A DNA stretch of 64,000 bases, taken from assembly GCF_026278345.1 (NCBI RefSeq), contig NZ_CP111085.1, positions 2,306,001-2,370,000 of the forward strand, given 5' to 3'. Shown in pieces: positions 31,605 to 40,741 of this stretch; the stretch's first letter is position 1; each line of letters opens with the position of its first letter. A model generated the notes under the pieces. That model ran no database searches and had not been told where the DNA came from. It was given only the letters and a program-made list of their open reading frames with translations. This DNA comes from Tellurirhabdus rosea (GTDB taxonomy: Bacteria > Bacteroidota > Bacteroidia > Cytophagales > Spirosomataceae). The position numbers and the translations under genes are program-made.

Positions 31605-33170
31605 CTACTTGCCGTTGGAGGCCACCGGTTCGCTGACGCGCTTGTGCAGACGGGCAACCGCTTCGCGGGCCGAGTCCAGCGCGCCGGCCATCCAGGCCGT
31701 CAGGTAACTGACGTGTTCGCCGGCAAAATAAATTTCATCATCCGGTTCGGTCAACGCCTTGTAATGGCGCGCCCGCGCTTCGGTCGACCAGTTCGCCCAG
31801 CCGCCCTGGTTGTAGGGAATCTTGTGCCAGGCCAGCGAAAACGCCGCCGCAAATTCCTTCCGGTACTGCGGGTGAATTTTGCTGCCCTGTTCCAGTGCCA
31901 GCGCCTCGCGCTCTTTGACGGACAGATTCCCCAGCTTCACCGCCTTTTCGTTAAAGTTGTAATAACCCCACAGAACGCCCCCCTTGCCCAGCATATCCTG
32001 CGACGGATAAATGATCTGGTTAATGTCCATGTTGGTTTTGGACAACCCGCCGTAAATCGAATCGTCTTCTTCCCAGAACCGTCGTTTAAACTGAATTCCG
32101 ATTTTTCCGGTATTCACGTACGGCACAAAGTCGGCGGCTTTCTGCACTTTCGGCGACAGGTCCGACGGAATGTTCCGCAGCACCGGCAGCGGAATCGTGC
32201 AGATGCAGTAATCGCCTTTTATTTCGGTCGTTTTGCCCGTTTTCTGATCGCGGTACACAATCCGGACGCCCGGCTCGGTTTTCCGGATTTCGAGGACTTC
32301 GGCTCCGTAGCGGACCTTGCCCGGCAGGGCCTTCTCGAACGCCCGCGGAATGGCATCCATGCCGCCCACCGGCTGAAGCATCGGCGGCTGCTGGTACAGC
32401 GTATACTCCCCGAAGTTGGACAGACTGGGATGGAACATGCCCGACCGGATGTAATCCAGCAGCCGGTACGGCGAACTGCTTTCGCCGGGCTTGTGGTAGC
32501 CGCCCTGGGCGACTTTGTACCCCCGCCGTTCGGTCGCCTTGTACATCTTGTCGGGCGTCAGATCGCCTTCGATGCTCAGGTAGGAAAGCAGCTGCTCCAC
32601 GTCGTCTTTGGTCATTTCCTGATCCAGCAGGTGCTGGTCGGACGCTTTGGCCAGCAGTTCGGCCGTGAAGCCCCGGAGGTCGTTGTGAAACTCACGCTGG
32701 CGCATGACCCGGTTGGCCAGCGCGCCCGAGCCGCCGTCCATGTACAGGTACGCCGACTCGTTGACGTTGATAAAGGTTTCCAGTTTCAGTCCCAGCTCCC
32801 GGCAGTAGTGCAGCGTGATGGCGTGCGTGTGCGGAATCCGGCCGGCTCCAGCATTGAAGTAATGCCCGTTTTCGTACTGGCACGTCTGCGCCGTTCCGCC
32901 GATTTCGGTTTCCGTGGTGCCGTTCCGGACCGTCCAGACGCGCCCGCCCGGCCGGTTGCGGGCTTCGAGAAGGGTACAATCGTAGCCGAGTTTGCCCAGT
33001 TCGAACGCGGAGCAAAGTCCGGCCAGTCCACCGCCCAGAATAATTACTTTCTTACCCGTTACTGTCCGTTCCGGATTAAAGGCTTTGGCGGGCGCTTCGG
33101 GCACAAGTCCCAGACCCATCATCGCCATATACGCAAACCCCGAACGTTCAATGAAAAAGCGTCTTGTCAT
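31605..33170 (-). CDS. Flavin-containing amine oxidase, Tat-type signal
   Basis: A 521-residue FAD-dependent amine oxidase. The N-terminus MTRRFFIERSGFAYMAMMGLGL looks like a twin-arginine signal. The dinucleotide-binding motif VIILGGGLAGLCSAFELGKLG (about 42-62), the LLEARNRPGGRVWT motif and the C-terminal GEHVSYLTAWMAGALDSAREAV are diagnostic of monoamine/L-amino-acid oxidases. It would act in the periplasm on an amine or amino acid, making hydrogen peroxide. The next gene on the same strand upstream is a Tat-exported aminotransferase, so the two may process the same amino compound. Confidence 0.9.
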   Translation of the reverse strand: MTRRFFIERSGFAYMAMMGLGLVPEAPAKAFNPERTVTGKKVIILGGGLAGLCSAFELGKLGYDCTLLEARNRPGGRVWTVRNGTTETEIGGTAQTCQYENGHYFNAGAGRIPHTHAITLHYCRELGLKLETFINVNESAYLYMDGGSGALANRVMRQREFHNDLRGFTAELLAKASDQHLLDQEMTKDDVEQLLSYLSIEGDLTPDKMYKATERRGYKVAQGGYHKPGESSSPYRLLDYIRSGMFHPSLSNFGEYTLYQQPPMLQPVGGMDAIPRAFEKALPGKVRYGAEVLEIRKTEPGVRIVYRDQKTGKTTEIKGDYCICTIPLPVLRNIPSDLSPKVQKAADFVPYVNTGKIGIQFKRRFWEEDDSIYGGLSKTNMDINQIIYPSQDMLGKGGVLWGYYNFNEKAVKLGNLSVKEREALALEQGSKIHPQYRKEFAAAFSLAWHKIPYNQGGWANWSTEARARHYKALTEPDDEIYFAGEHVSYLTAWMAGALDSAREAVARLHKRVSEPVASNGK

Positions 33171-33238
33171 TTTAATTACAAGTTTGGTGAAAGGAATTAC
33201 ATGCTGTGGGTAAGATTCATGGGTGAGAGGTATTGGAT

Positions 33239-33270
33239 TCCGGCTGGCCGCCCGTGAGCCGCCAGCCGGA
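33239..33270. repeat. 10-bp hairpin after the aminotransferase gene
   Basis: TCCGGCTGGC (33239-33248) pairs perfectly with 33261-33270. It lies 16 nt downstream of the aminotransferase stop, without a T-tract. Confidence 0.5.
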
Positions 33271-33285
33271 GGAATATTGATCCGA

Positions 33286-34470
33286 TTAACTTACAACTTT
33301 CTCAAAAGCCTGCGCAAACATCTTCATTTCGTCCAGCGTTCCGATGCTGACCCGGCACCAGTGCTGCTGGTCAAATTCCCAGCGGCGGACGCTGACGCCC
33401 TGCTCCATCATGGACTTCAGGAACGTCTGGCCTTTCATCCGGAGCGGGAACAGCACAAAGTTAGTAGAAGATGGCAGCCAGGTGTATCCGGCGCTCTTCA
33501 GAAAGTCGTAAAGATACGCTTTTGACTCCGCCGTTTTTTTCAGGGTAAACTGCTGGAACTCGCTGTCTCTCAGACTAGCCAGGGCCGCCGAAGCCGACGG
33601 CGTCGAGATCGAGAAGCCCCCGGAGCAGTAGCGGCGCAGTTCTTTGATGACGGCCGGCTGGGCAATGGCGTAGCCTACCCGCAGACCCGCAAAGGCGTGC
33701 AGCTTCGACATGGTGCGCAGGACAATCACGTTCTGGCCTTTCCGGACACAATCCACCATCGAATCCGTTTTGATGTCCTTGGCGTAATCGATGTACGCTT
33801 CGTCTACCAGTACCGGCGCTTTCGGTGAGATGCTTTCGCAGAACGACCGCAGTTGGGCCGAGGGCAGGATAACGCCGGTCGGGTTGTTGGGATTACAGAC
33901 GTACACCATGCTGGTCTTGCCGTCCACGCGGGTCGCCATCGCCGACAGATCGTACTGGTAATCCTTGGTCAGCGCCACTTTGTCGAACTGCATGCCGCTG
34001 TTGTCGCTCTGGTCGTCGCGGTTGGAAATGTAGCAGGGGTCGGCCATCAGGACCTTGCCTTTAGGTCCGTAGAGCATGAGGCTGGCCATGAGCAGTTCCG
34101 ACGAACCGGCTCCGAGCAGGATGTAATCTTCGGGCACTCCCGCCTCGGCGGCAATCAGCTTCCGCAGTTCCATAACCACCGGACCGGCGTAGAGGAAAGA
34201 CGTATCCACGGATTTGATGAGCGCCTCTTTTGCTTTGGCCGAAGGTCCCCAGGGATTTTCGTTGGCCGACAGCCGGGCCTTCAGCTGGGGAGCCGCCGCC
34301 AGGGCCGCTTCGTGGGCCAGTTCGCGGTGGCGCTCCAGGTAAACGGCGCCATAGGGGCCGGTAAGCGCCGCGGCCGGTGCGGCTTGCGCCAGGTGCGGAA
34401 GCGCCATTGTTCCGGCCGAAGCCAGCAATCCAGACTTGATCCAGTCACGACGAGAAAATACAGATGCCAT
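33286..34470 (-). CDS. HisC-like PLP-dependent aminotransferase, Tat-exported
   Basis: A 394-residue class I/II aminotransferase. The start MASVFSRRDWIKSG (34470) is chosen because it begins a twin-arginine signal; the longer frame upstream is not protein-like. SANENPWGPS, the CNPNNPTG loop, DEAYIDYA and the PLP lysine in TMSKLHAFAGLRVGYA match histidinol-phosphate-type aminotransferases. An exported PLP enzyme is unusual: the cofactor would have to be loaded before Tat export. It sits upstream of the amine oxidase gene on the same strand and may share its substrate. Confidence 0.88.
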   Translation of the reverse strand: MASVFSRRDWIKSGLLASAGTMALPHLAQAAPAAALTGPYGAVYLERHRELAHEAALAAAPQLKARLSANENPWGPSAKAKEALIKSVDTSFLYAGPVVMELRKLIAAEAGVPEDYILLGAGSSELLMASLMLYGPKGKVLMADPCYISNRDDQSDNSGMQFDKVALTKDYQYDLSAMATRVDGKTSMVYVCNPNNPTGVILPSAQLRSFCESISPKAPVLVDEAYIDYAKDIKTDSMVDCVRKGQNVIVLRTMSKLHAFAGLRVGYAIAQPAVIKELRRYCSGGFSISTPSASAALASLRDSEFQQFTLKKTAESKAYLYDFLKSAGYTWLPSSTNFVLFPLRMKGQTFLKSMMEQGVSVRRWEFDQQHWCRVSIGTLDEMKMFAQAFEKVVS

Positions 34471-35292
34471 AAGGGTAAAAAAGGTTTGAGTAACAAAATC
34501 CCTGAAAAGGAGAGTGTTCTTTTCCTGCCTGGTAGCAGCGCCGCCAGAGTGGCGACATGTCAATCGAGAAGGTCTACGGAAGTATGCTGCAAAGGTACCT
34601 TTTTAGGAATAATATAAAAGTAGGAGAAGTTTTATTTTTTAAGTTTTTAGACAACTTCTTTGCTTAAAGGCCAAAAACAGGTTTACAAAACCGCCTTAAC
34701 TGACTTGATTTTTGTTCAAATCAATAAATTTTTATTTAAAAACCTAAAACATGAAACATCTATACTCTACGGATGTTTCATGAGTTTTTGCGAATTATTT
34801 TGAACTTTTTTTGTTTTTATTAGCATATTATTTCAAACTTTTGTGATTTGTAAACATATTCTACTGCAAACCCTTGACAATGCGATTTGTAAAATTAATT
34901 TTGGTCAAGGTTTACGGAATAATACAACAAACCACGAAGCACTAAGAGGTTCTCTTCTGGCCGCACTTGGAGAGAATCGAAGGCCAAACCCTGATCGCCG
35001 GAGCAGATGTTTCCAGCGATAACCGGAGTTGTACGGACTCGGGTTGCCGATTACCAACCACCAACATTCACTTAGGTAGTAAACATCCGCAAAGGCGTTC
35101 AGGCGCCTGCCGGTACAGTATTGCATCTCTGTTCCGCCGGATGGCACGATAAAGAGAGGTCACTCTCTTGCCTGGTCGCGCTTTGCCTGACTGTCTCCGT
35201 CACCGGATTATGTGCGGCGTAATTCCTTTGACGGGGCAGTCAGCGCAGGCGTGAACCGACCGCCCTCCAAGTCTTAACTTCTTACCCTAAAC
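34471..35292. other. Long AT-rich divergent intergenic region with hairpin
   Basis: 822 bases between the aminotransferase and SusC2 start codons; short frames here look random. About 34600-34920 is strikingly AT-rich compared with the flanks. It holds an 11-bp perfect inverted repeat (34750-34760 with 34772-34782) and CCTTGAC...GTCAAGG flanking a promoter-like box. The GC-normal part 34930-35290 would be a long untranslated leader of SusC2. No coding gene or 7-mer element is seen. Confidence 0.55.
34874..34903 (+). promoter_or_regulatory. Candidate promoter of the SusC2 operon
   Basis: TAATTTTG (34896-34903) matches TAnnTTTG and is preceded by TTG (34874-34876) with a 19-nt spacer, in the AT-rich part of the gap. 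The box is framed by a CCTTGAC/GTCAAGG inverted repeat that could be an operator. The leader would be about 380 nt. Confidence 0.4.
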
Positions 35293-38200
35293 ATGCCGAT
35301 GAAACGATTTATACTCACGACGGTTTGCTGTGCGCTTGGGCTGCTATCTGCGATGGCCCAGACGCGCTTTGTGACCGGGAAAATCTCCTCCAAGGACGAA
35401 GGCGCGCTTCCCGGTGTCAGTGTAGTGGTAAAAGATACCCGTACCGGCGTAATCAGCGACGCCACCGGCTCCTATAAAATCAGCCTGCCCGACGGGGCCA
35501 CGGCCCTGGTTTTCAGCTTTATCGGCTACACCACCCAGGAAATTGCCATCGGCAACCGCACGACCATCGATCTGGAAATGCTCCCCGACGTCCGCGCCCT
35601 GCAGGAAGTGGTGGTGACGGCCTTCGGGATCGAGAAAGAAAAGAAAGCACTTGGCTATACCGTCCAGGAGGTGAAAGGAACCCAGCTCGTGGAAGCCCGG
35701 TCGAGTAACGTGGTCAACGCGCTTTCGGGCCGGATTGCCGGGGTGCGGGTCAACAGCAACGGGGGACCGGGCAGCGGCTCGACCGTCCAGATCCGCGGCA
35801 GCTCGTCCATCTCGGGCAACAACCAGCCGCTGGTCGTTATCGACGGCGTGCCCATCGACCAGAGTACCTCCCAGAAAGTCTCCGACGGCGAGAAGCAGTT
35901 CGGCGGCGGTCTGTCGGAAATCAGCCCGGACAACATCAAGGAAATTTCGGTCCTCAAAGGCCCGAACGCGGCGGCGCTGTACGGCTCCCGGGCCGCCAAC
36001 GGCGTTATCCTGATTACGACCAAAAACGGCGCAGGTACCAAGGGCCTCGGCATCGAATACAACGGCAACATGACGTTCGATCGTCCGCTGGTGAAGCCGA
36101 AATTCCAGAACACCTACGGCGGCGGCAACGGCTACCGGACCTGGTATTCGGACGGCTGGAGCGGCGTGATTCAACCCGATGCCTACGACCAGTACCGGGC
36201 CGCTTACGGCACGATTACGCCGGGCGTCACAACGGGCACCGACGGCACCGACGAAAGCTGGGGCGCTCCCATGGACGGCCGCCTGGTCCGCCAGTGGTGG
36301 ACCGGCAAGGACGTGGCACCGCTGACCCCGCAGCCCGACAACTGGGAAGGCTACTGGGAAACGGGCAAAACGCAGTCGCACAACATCGCCCTGTCGGGTG
36401 CCAACGACAAAGGCAACTTCCGCCTGTCGATGGGCCGCCTGGACCAGACGGGCATCATGTACGGCAACGATTACTACCGCAACAACTTCAAACTCAACAC
36501 CGGCTACAACTTCACGCCGAAACTGTCGGTAACGATGTCGGCCGAATACATCAAATCGGGCTCGGATAACCGGAGCTTTCAGGGCGGCGACCAGTTCATC
36601 TGGTCCCACCGGCACACCAACTGGGAGCAGCTGAAAGATTACCAGGCGTACACCGCAACGCATATCCAGCGGGCCGTTCCCGGCCGCCTGCCCGACAACG
36701 ATCCGCCCAACTGGCAGCACACGTTCTTCACGAACCCGTTCTTTGCTCAAGACAGGCTGCCTTCGTCCAACGAGAAGGACCGGCTGGTGGGCAACATCGC
36801 CCTGAACTACAAATTTACGCCCTCCCTCTCGCTGCTGCTGCGGTCAGGAACGGACTTCTGGAGCGACACCCGCATCAACATCATCAACTTCGACCGGGTC
36901 CGCAACGGCAACCGGACGCAGGGCCAGTATTCTGAGGAAGTTTTGCGGTCGCAGGAGACCAACAGCGACTTCATGTTTACGTTCAACAAGGCGCTGTCTT
37001 CGGTGTTCTCGACCACGGCTCAGTTTGGCGGCATTCAGCGGAGCAACTACTACAAGCGGAACTTCACGCAGGTGAATGCTCTGGTCGTCGACGGCGTTTA
37101 CAACCTTGCCAACTCCATTCCGAGCCAGAACACGGTCGCCAGCCGGATTGAAAAAGCCGAAATGCAAAGCCTTTTCGGAACGTACCAACTGGCCTACAAC
37201 AATGCCGTTTTTCTGGACCTGACCGCCCGCAACGACTGGTCGAGCACGCTGCCGAGCAACGCCCGTTCGTACTTCTACCCCTCGGCTTCGCTGAGCGCCG
37301 TTCTGACGGACCTCGTGGCGGTGCCGGGCAACACGCTCTCGTTTGCCAAAGTCCGGGCGAGCTGGGCGCAGGTAGGTAACGACGCCCAGCCCTACCAGCT
37401 GATGCCGACCTACCGCTCCGGCGGGTCGTGGGACGGCTCCACGCCGCAATACTTCGAAAACCTGACTATCCCCAACGTGGATCTGAAACCCGAAATCACG
37501 ACGGGCGTTGAACTGGGTCTCGATGTTCGGCTGTACAAAGGGCGCGTAGGCCTCGACCTGACGTATTACGACCAGCTTTCGCGCAACCAGATTCTGGGTG
37601 TCGAAATCTCGAAAGCCAGCGGGTACAACAGCCGAATCCTGAATGCCGGCCGGATTGCCAACAAAGGAATTGAGGTGGTGCTGACCGGCACGCCGCTGAA
37701 GTCGCGGAACGGCCTGACCTGGGATATGACCGTCAACTTCGCCCGCAACCGCAACAAGGTGCTTGAGCTGGCGGAGGGCCTGACCACGTTTGTCCTCCAG
37801 GAGCGCCGCGGCCTCACCTCGGAAGCCCGGGTGGGCCAGCCCTACGGAACGCTGTACGGCATTGGCTTCGAGCACGCACCCGACGGACAGATCATCTACA
37901 AGGACGGCCTGCCGGTGGTATCGACCACGCCCCGCGTGCTGGGCAACGTTCAGCCGAAGTGGACGGGCGGTTTCCTGAACTCGCTTACGTACAAAGGCAT
38001 CACGCTCTCGGCGCTGATCGACGTCCGGATGGGTGGCAGCCTCTTCGATGAAGGTACGGGCACGGCCCGGTGGACGGGTCAATATGAAGAAACGGCCGTC
38101 GGTCGGGAAGAAGGCATCATCGGCAAAGGCGTGAAAGTGGTCAAAACGAATGCCGACGGCAGTGTGGAATACGCGCCGAACGACATCATCGTGGCTACCA

Positions 38201-38499
38201 ACCAGCTGATCGGTTACAACAACCCGCGCCGGTACCACGAAGCCGCCATTTTCGACGCCAGCTACGTCAAACTGCGCGAGATGACCATCGGCTACACCAT
38301 TCCGGAACGCATCCTGCCCGGCAAGTTCATCCGCTCGGCCCGCGTTTCGGCGGTCGGTCGTAACCTGGCGATTCTCTTCAAGAACACGCCGCACATCGAT
38401 CCGGAAGTGGACCGCTTCGGCGGCAACCGCCAGGGCTTCGCCTACGGTGAACTGCCCTCCTCCCGCAGCATTGGCTTCAACCTCGCACTGGGCTTTTAA
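35293..38499 (+). CDS. SusC/RagA-type TonB-linked outer membrane protein (second)
   Basis: A 1068-residue TonB-dependent transporter with a Sec signal ending in SAMAQ, a carboxypeptidase-regulatory-like domain (GKISSKDEGALPGVSVVVKDT), then plug motifs EVVVTAFGIEKEKKALGY, SGRIAGVRVNSNGGPGSGSTVQIRG, QPLVVIDGVPID and ISVLKGPNAAALYGSRAANGVILITTK. The barrel ends GFNLALGF with a terminal Phe. It belongs to the SusC branch with the EKEKKALGY plug start, distinct from SusC1, and pairs with a SusD-like_2 protein downstream. No STN domain is present. Confidence 0.97.
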   Translation: MPMKRFILTTVCCALGLLSAMAQTRFVTGKISSKDEGALPGVSVVVKDTRTGVISDATGSYKISLPDGATALVFSFIGYTTQEIAIGNRTTIDLEMLPDVRALQEVVVTAFGIEKEKKALGYTVQEVKGTQLVEARSSNVVNALSGRIAGVRVNSNGGPGSGSTVQIRGSSSISGNNQPLVVIDGVPIDQSTSQKVSDGEKQFGGGLSEISPDNIKEISVLKGPNAAALYGSRAANGVILITTKNGAGTKGLGIEYNGNMTFDRPLVKPKFQNTYGGGNGYRTWYSDGWSGVIQPDAYDQYRAAYGTITPGVTTGTDGTDESWGAPMDGRLVRQWWTGKDVAPLTPQPDNWEGYWETGKTQSHNIALSGANDKGNFRLSMGRLDQTGIMYGNDYYRNNFKLNTGYNFTPKLSVTMSAEYIKSGSDNRSFQGGDQFIWSHRHTNWEQLKDYQAYTATHIQRAVPGRLPDNDPPNWQHTFFTNPFFAQDRLPSSNEKDRLVGNIALNYKFTPSLSLLLRSGTDFWSDTRINIINFDRVRNGNRTQGQYSEEVLRSQETNSDFMFTFNKALSSVFSTTAQFGGIQRSNYYKRNFTQVNALVVDGVYNLANSIPSQNTVASRIEKAEMQSLFGTYQLAYNNAVFLDLTARNDWSSTLPSNARSYFYPSASLSAVLTDLVAVPGNTLSFAKVRASWAQVGNDAQPYQLMPTYRSGGSWDGSTPQYFENLTIPNVDLKPEITTGVELGLDVRLYKGRVGLDLTYYDQLSRNQILGVEISKASGYNSRILNAGRIANKGIEVVLTGTPLKSRNGLTWDMTVNFARNRNKVLELAEGLTTFVLQERRGLTSEARVGQPYGTLYGIGFEHAPDGQIIYKDGLPVVSTTPRVLGNVQPKWTGGFLNSLTYKGITLSALIDVRMGGSLFDEGTGTARWTGQYEETAVGREEGIIGKGVKVVKTNADGSVEYAPNDIIVATNQLIGYNNPRRYHEAAIFDASYVKLREMTIGYTIPERILPGKFIRSARVSAVGRNLAILFKNTPHIDPEVDRFGGNRQGFAYGELPSSRSIGFNLALGF

Positions 38500-38503
38500 A
38501 TTT

Positions 38504-38628
38504 TGAATGACTGAATGATTGATTGACTGAATGCCTGAATGAGTAAGGGACGATTCTGTTCCCGACATCAACCTATCAACCATTCAACCATTCAATCATT
38601 CAGTCAATCAATCATTCAGTTAATTCCT
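38504..38628. repeat. 8-mer inverted repeat between SusC2 and SusD2, element H
   Basis: Arms 38510-38533 and 38597-38620 are perfectly complementary over 24 bp; the arms consist of 8-base steps ACTGAATG/ATTGATTG on the left and AACCATTC/AATCATTC on the right, the right array starting near 38572. It begins 4 nt after the SusC2 stop and ends about 10 nt before the SusD2 start. Confidence 0.92.
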
Positions 38629-38637
38629 ACACTGTCT

Positions 38638-40107
38638 ATGAAACTACTCTCCAAGAAATACATCACTTTAGCGCTGGCCGGGGCGCTGACTACGAGTTCC
38701 TGCACGGACAAGTTCGACGAGATGAACGTGGACCCGAACAACCCCACGACCATCAGCGCCCAGTACCTGCTCCCCTACGCTACCGAACGGGCCATTGACC
38801 GGTACTGGGGCGGCAGCACCCGCTTCGAACGCCTCAACATCGACGGCACGATGCTCTGGATGCAGTATTTCACCCGGAACATCTATTCCAACGAAGGCGA
38901 CAACTACGGGGTTTCGCCCGCTTTTTACAACAACAACTGGAAATCGCTGTTCAACGACGCCCTGCTGAACTACCAGCGAATCGTGGTGGAATCCGGCCCG
39001 AGCGGAAGCGCCCCCAACGCCAACTACGAAGGCGTCGGACTGGTGATGCGGACGTGGGTATTCTCGCTGATTACCGACATGTGGGGGGCCGTTCCGTACA
39101 CGGATGCGCTGAAAGGAACGGCGGCAACGCCCAACTACACACCCGCCTATGACTCGCAGGAAAAAGTGTACGAAGCCATGCTGGCGGACCTCAAAACCGC
39201 CAACGAAAAGCTGACCGTCGGCGGTCCGGCGGTGGTCGGCGACATCATCTTCAGCGGGGATATTCTGAAGTGGAAAAAATTCGCCAATTCGCTGCGCGTG
39301 CGGCTGGCCAATCGGCAGGCGGCCAAAAAACCGACCGAATCCCGGGCTATCCTGCGGGAAATCCTGAGCGATCCGGCCAAGTACCCGCTGATGACGAGCA
39401 ACGCCGACAACGCCGTTGTCCGGCATACGGCCACGCTCCCGAGCAACAACGAATGGCACCAGGTGATGATCCGCGACGGCCGGACCGACTGGAACATCAG
39501 CAGCACCCTGGCCGATAAACTCAACGCCCTGGGCGACACCCGCATCACGATTTACGCCGCGCCCAACAAGGACGGAAAGTACTCGGGCCACCCCAACGGC
39601 CTCCCCGACGCCATCGCGACGAACTACCTCTCGTCGAGCTCCGGCATCGGGTCGTACTTCCTGCGGGCCGAAACGCCGAGCGTCCTGATGACCTTCGCCG
39701 AACTGAATCTGACGCTGGCCGAGGCAGCCCTGGACGGCGACATTACCGGCGATGCGGCCGGTTATTTCGAAAAAGGCATTACGGCTTCCTTTGAACAGTA
39801 CGGCCTGAAAATACCGGCAACGTACCTGGCGACGGTAGGCGCTGTAACGCGGGCGAAGGTGCTGGAGCAGAAGTGGATTGCCCTCTACGGACAGGGCGTG
39901 GAAGCCTGGACGGAGTACCGCCGGACCGGCCTGCCCGCCATGCCGACCCGGGACCCGCGCGCCGTTTTCGAAAACGACGGTGTCCTGCCGACCCGCCTGC
40001 CGTATCCATCTACCGAGTATTCCCTCAACAAAGCCAGCCTCGACAAAGGCATCGCACTGAATGGCGGAAAAGACGATATGAAAACAAGGCTTTGGTGGGC
40101 AGAATAA
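38638..40107 (+). CDS. SusD-like_2 family lipoprotein
   Basis: A 489-residue lipoprotein; the start MKLLSKKYITLALAG (38638) gives a signal with lipobox TTSSC (Cys22), whereas the longer frame upstream is translated repeat DNA. DKFDEMNVDPNNPTT, MLWMQYFTRNIYSNEGDNY and the helical repeats fit the SusD-like_2 group that pairs with this type of SusC. It would cap the SusC2 barrel and bind the ligand at the surface. Confidence 0.94.
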   Translation: MKLLSKKYITLALAGALTTSSCTDKFDEMNVDPNNPTTISAQYLLPYATERAIDRYWGGSTRFERLNIDGTMLWMQYFTRNIYSNEGDNYGVSPAFYNNNWKSLFNDALLNYQRIVVESGPSGSAPNANYEGVGLVMRTWVFSLITDMWGAVPYTDALKGTAATPNYTPAYDSQEKVYEAMLADLKTANEKLTVGGPAVVGDIIFSGDILKWKKFANSLRVRLANRQAAKKPTESRAILREILSDPAKYPLMTSNADNAVVRHTATLPSNNEWHQVMIRDGRTDWNISSTLADKLNALGDTRITIYAAPNKDGKYSGHPNGLPDAIATNYLSSSSGIGSYFLRAETPSVLMTFAELNLTLAEAALDGDITGDAAGYFEKGITASFEQYGLKIPATYLATVGAVTRAKVLEQKWIALYGQGVEAWTEYRRTGLPAMPTRDPRAVFENDGVLPTRLPYPSTEYSLNKASLDKGIALNGGKDDMKTRLWWAE

Positions 40108-40155
40108 GCCGCCACCGCTGCCGATCGTCTAAAACACTGTTATGATTGTTGAACA

Positions 40156-40175
40156 CCCGGACGCCATCGTCCGGG
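40156..40175. repeat. Short hairpin before the small lipoprotein gene
   Basis: CCCGGACG (40156-40163) pairs perfectly with 40168-40175 around loop CCAT, 18 nt ahead of the lipoprotein ATG. It might trim expression of the third gene relative to SusD2. Confidence 0.45.
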
Positions 40176-40193
40176 CCCCAAACTTGCAAACCG

Positions 40194-40661
40194 ATGAAAG
40201 CCACATACCTCTTCTTACTCCTGGGTACCTTATTTCTGGCGGCCTGCGAACACGAAAAAGATCCGTTTGTTGACCGTACGGCCGCGCCCGTCCTGCTGGT
40301 TTTTGAGAACGCCATTGGCGACGGCGGCGGGCAAACCACCGAGCCGACCGTCACGTCCAAAGCCACAGGCCCGGCCACGCTGCGGATTCGGGTTTATGAA
40401 CTCGACAAAACCAACATACTGGATCACGCCCAGGGCATTGACTCGCTGCCGGTGGCGTCGCTGACGATGAAGCTCACCACCCGCACCGGGACCGCCATTG
40501 CCGACCTGACCACCGACGCCAAGGGCATTGCCACGCTCTCGCGGCCGTGGAGCGATTTCGGCATCACGGCACCCAAAGTCGGCACCAACGTTGCGCTGGT
40601 GCTCAGCGGCAAACACAAAGACCAGTCTTTCTCGAAATTAGCCCGGCTTCAGGCCAATTAA
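40194..40661 (+). CDS. Small lipoprotein of the SusC2/SusD2 locus
   Basis: A 155-residue lipoprotein (MKATYLFLLLGTLFLAAC, Cys18). The mature part is predicted to be beta-rich, with a TMKLTTRTGTAIADLTTDAKGIATL stretch that resembles a transthyretin-like fold. I do not recognise a named family. The start at 40194 is set by the signal peptide. As the third gene after SusC2-SusD2 on the same strand it probably is an accessory surface protein of that uptake system. Confidence 0.75.
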   Translation: MKATYLFLLLGTLFLAACEHEKDPFVDRTAAPVLLVFENAIGDGGGQTTEPTVTSKATGPATLRIRVYELDKTNILDHAQGIDSLPVASLTMKLTTRTGTAIADLTTDAKGIATLSRPWSDFGITAPKVGTNVALVLSGKHKDQSFSKLARLQAN

Positions 40662-40741
40662 CCCTTATCCTTGATGTGTGTGCGGCAGCCGTTCGTGGAA
40701 ATGGCTGCCGTATTTTTTTTGCAGACTGTTAACTTTCGGGG

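Noticed and set aside
34905-35152. Short open frames in the SusC2 leader on both strands
   Set aside because: Overlapping each other, no start context and no protein-like pattern; treated as untranslated leader.
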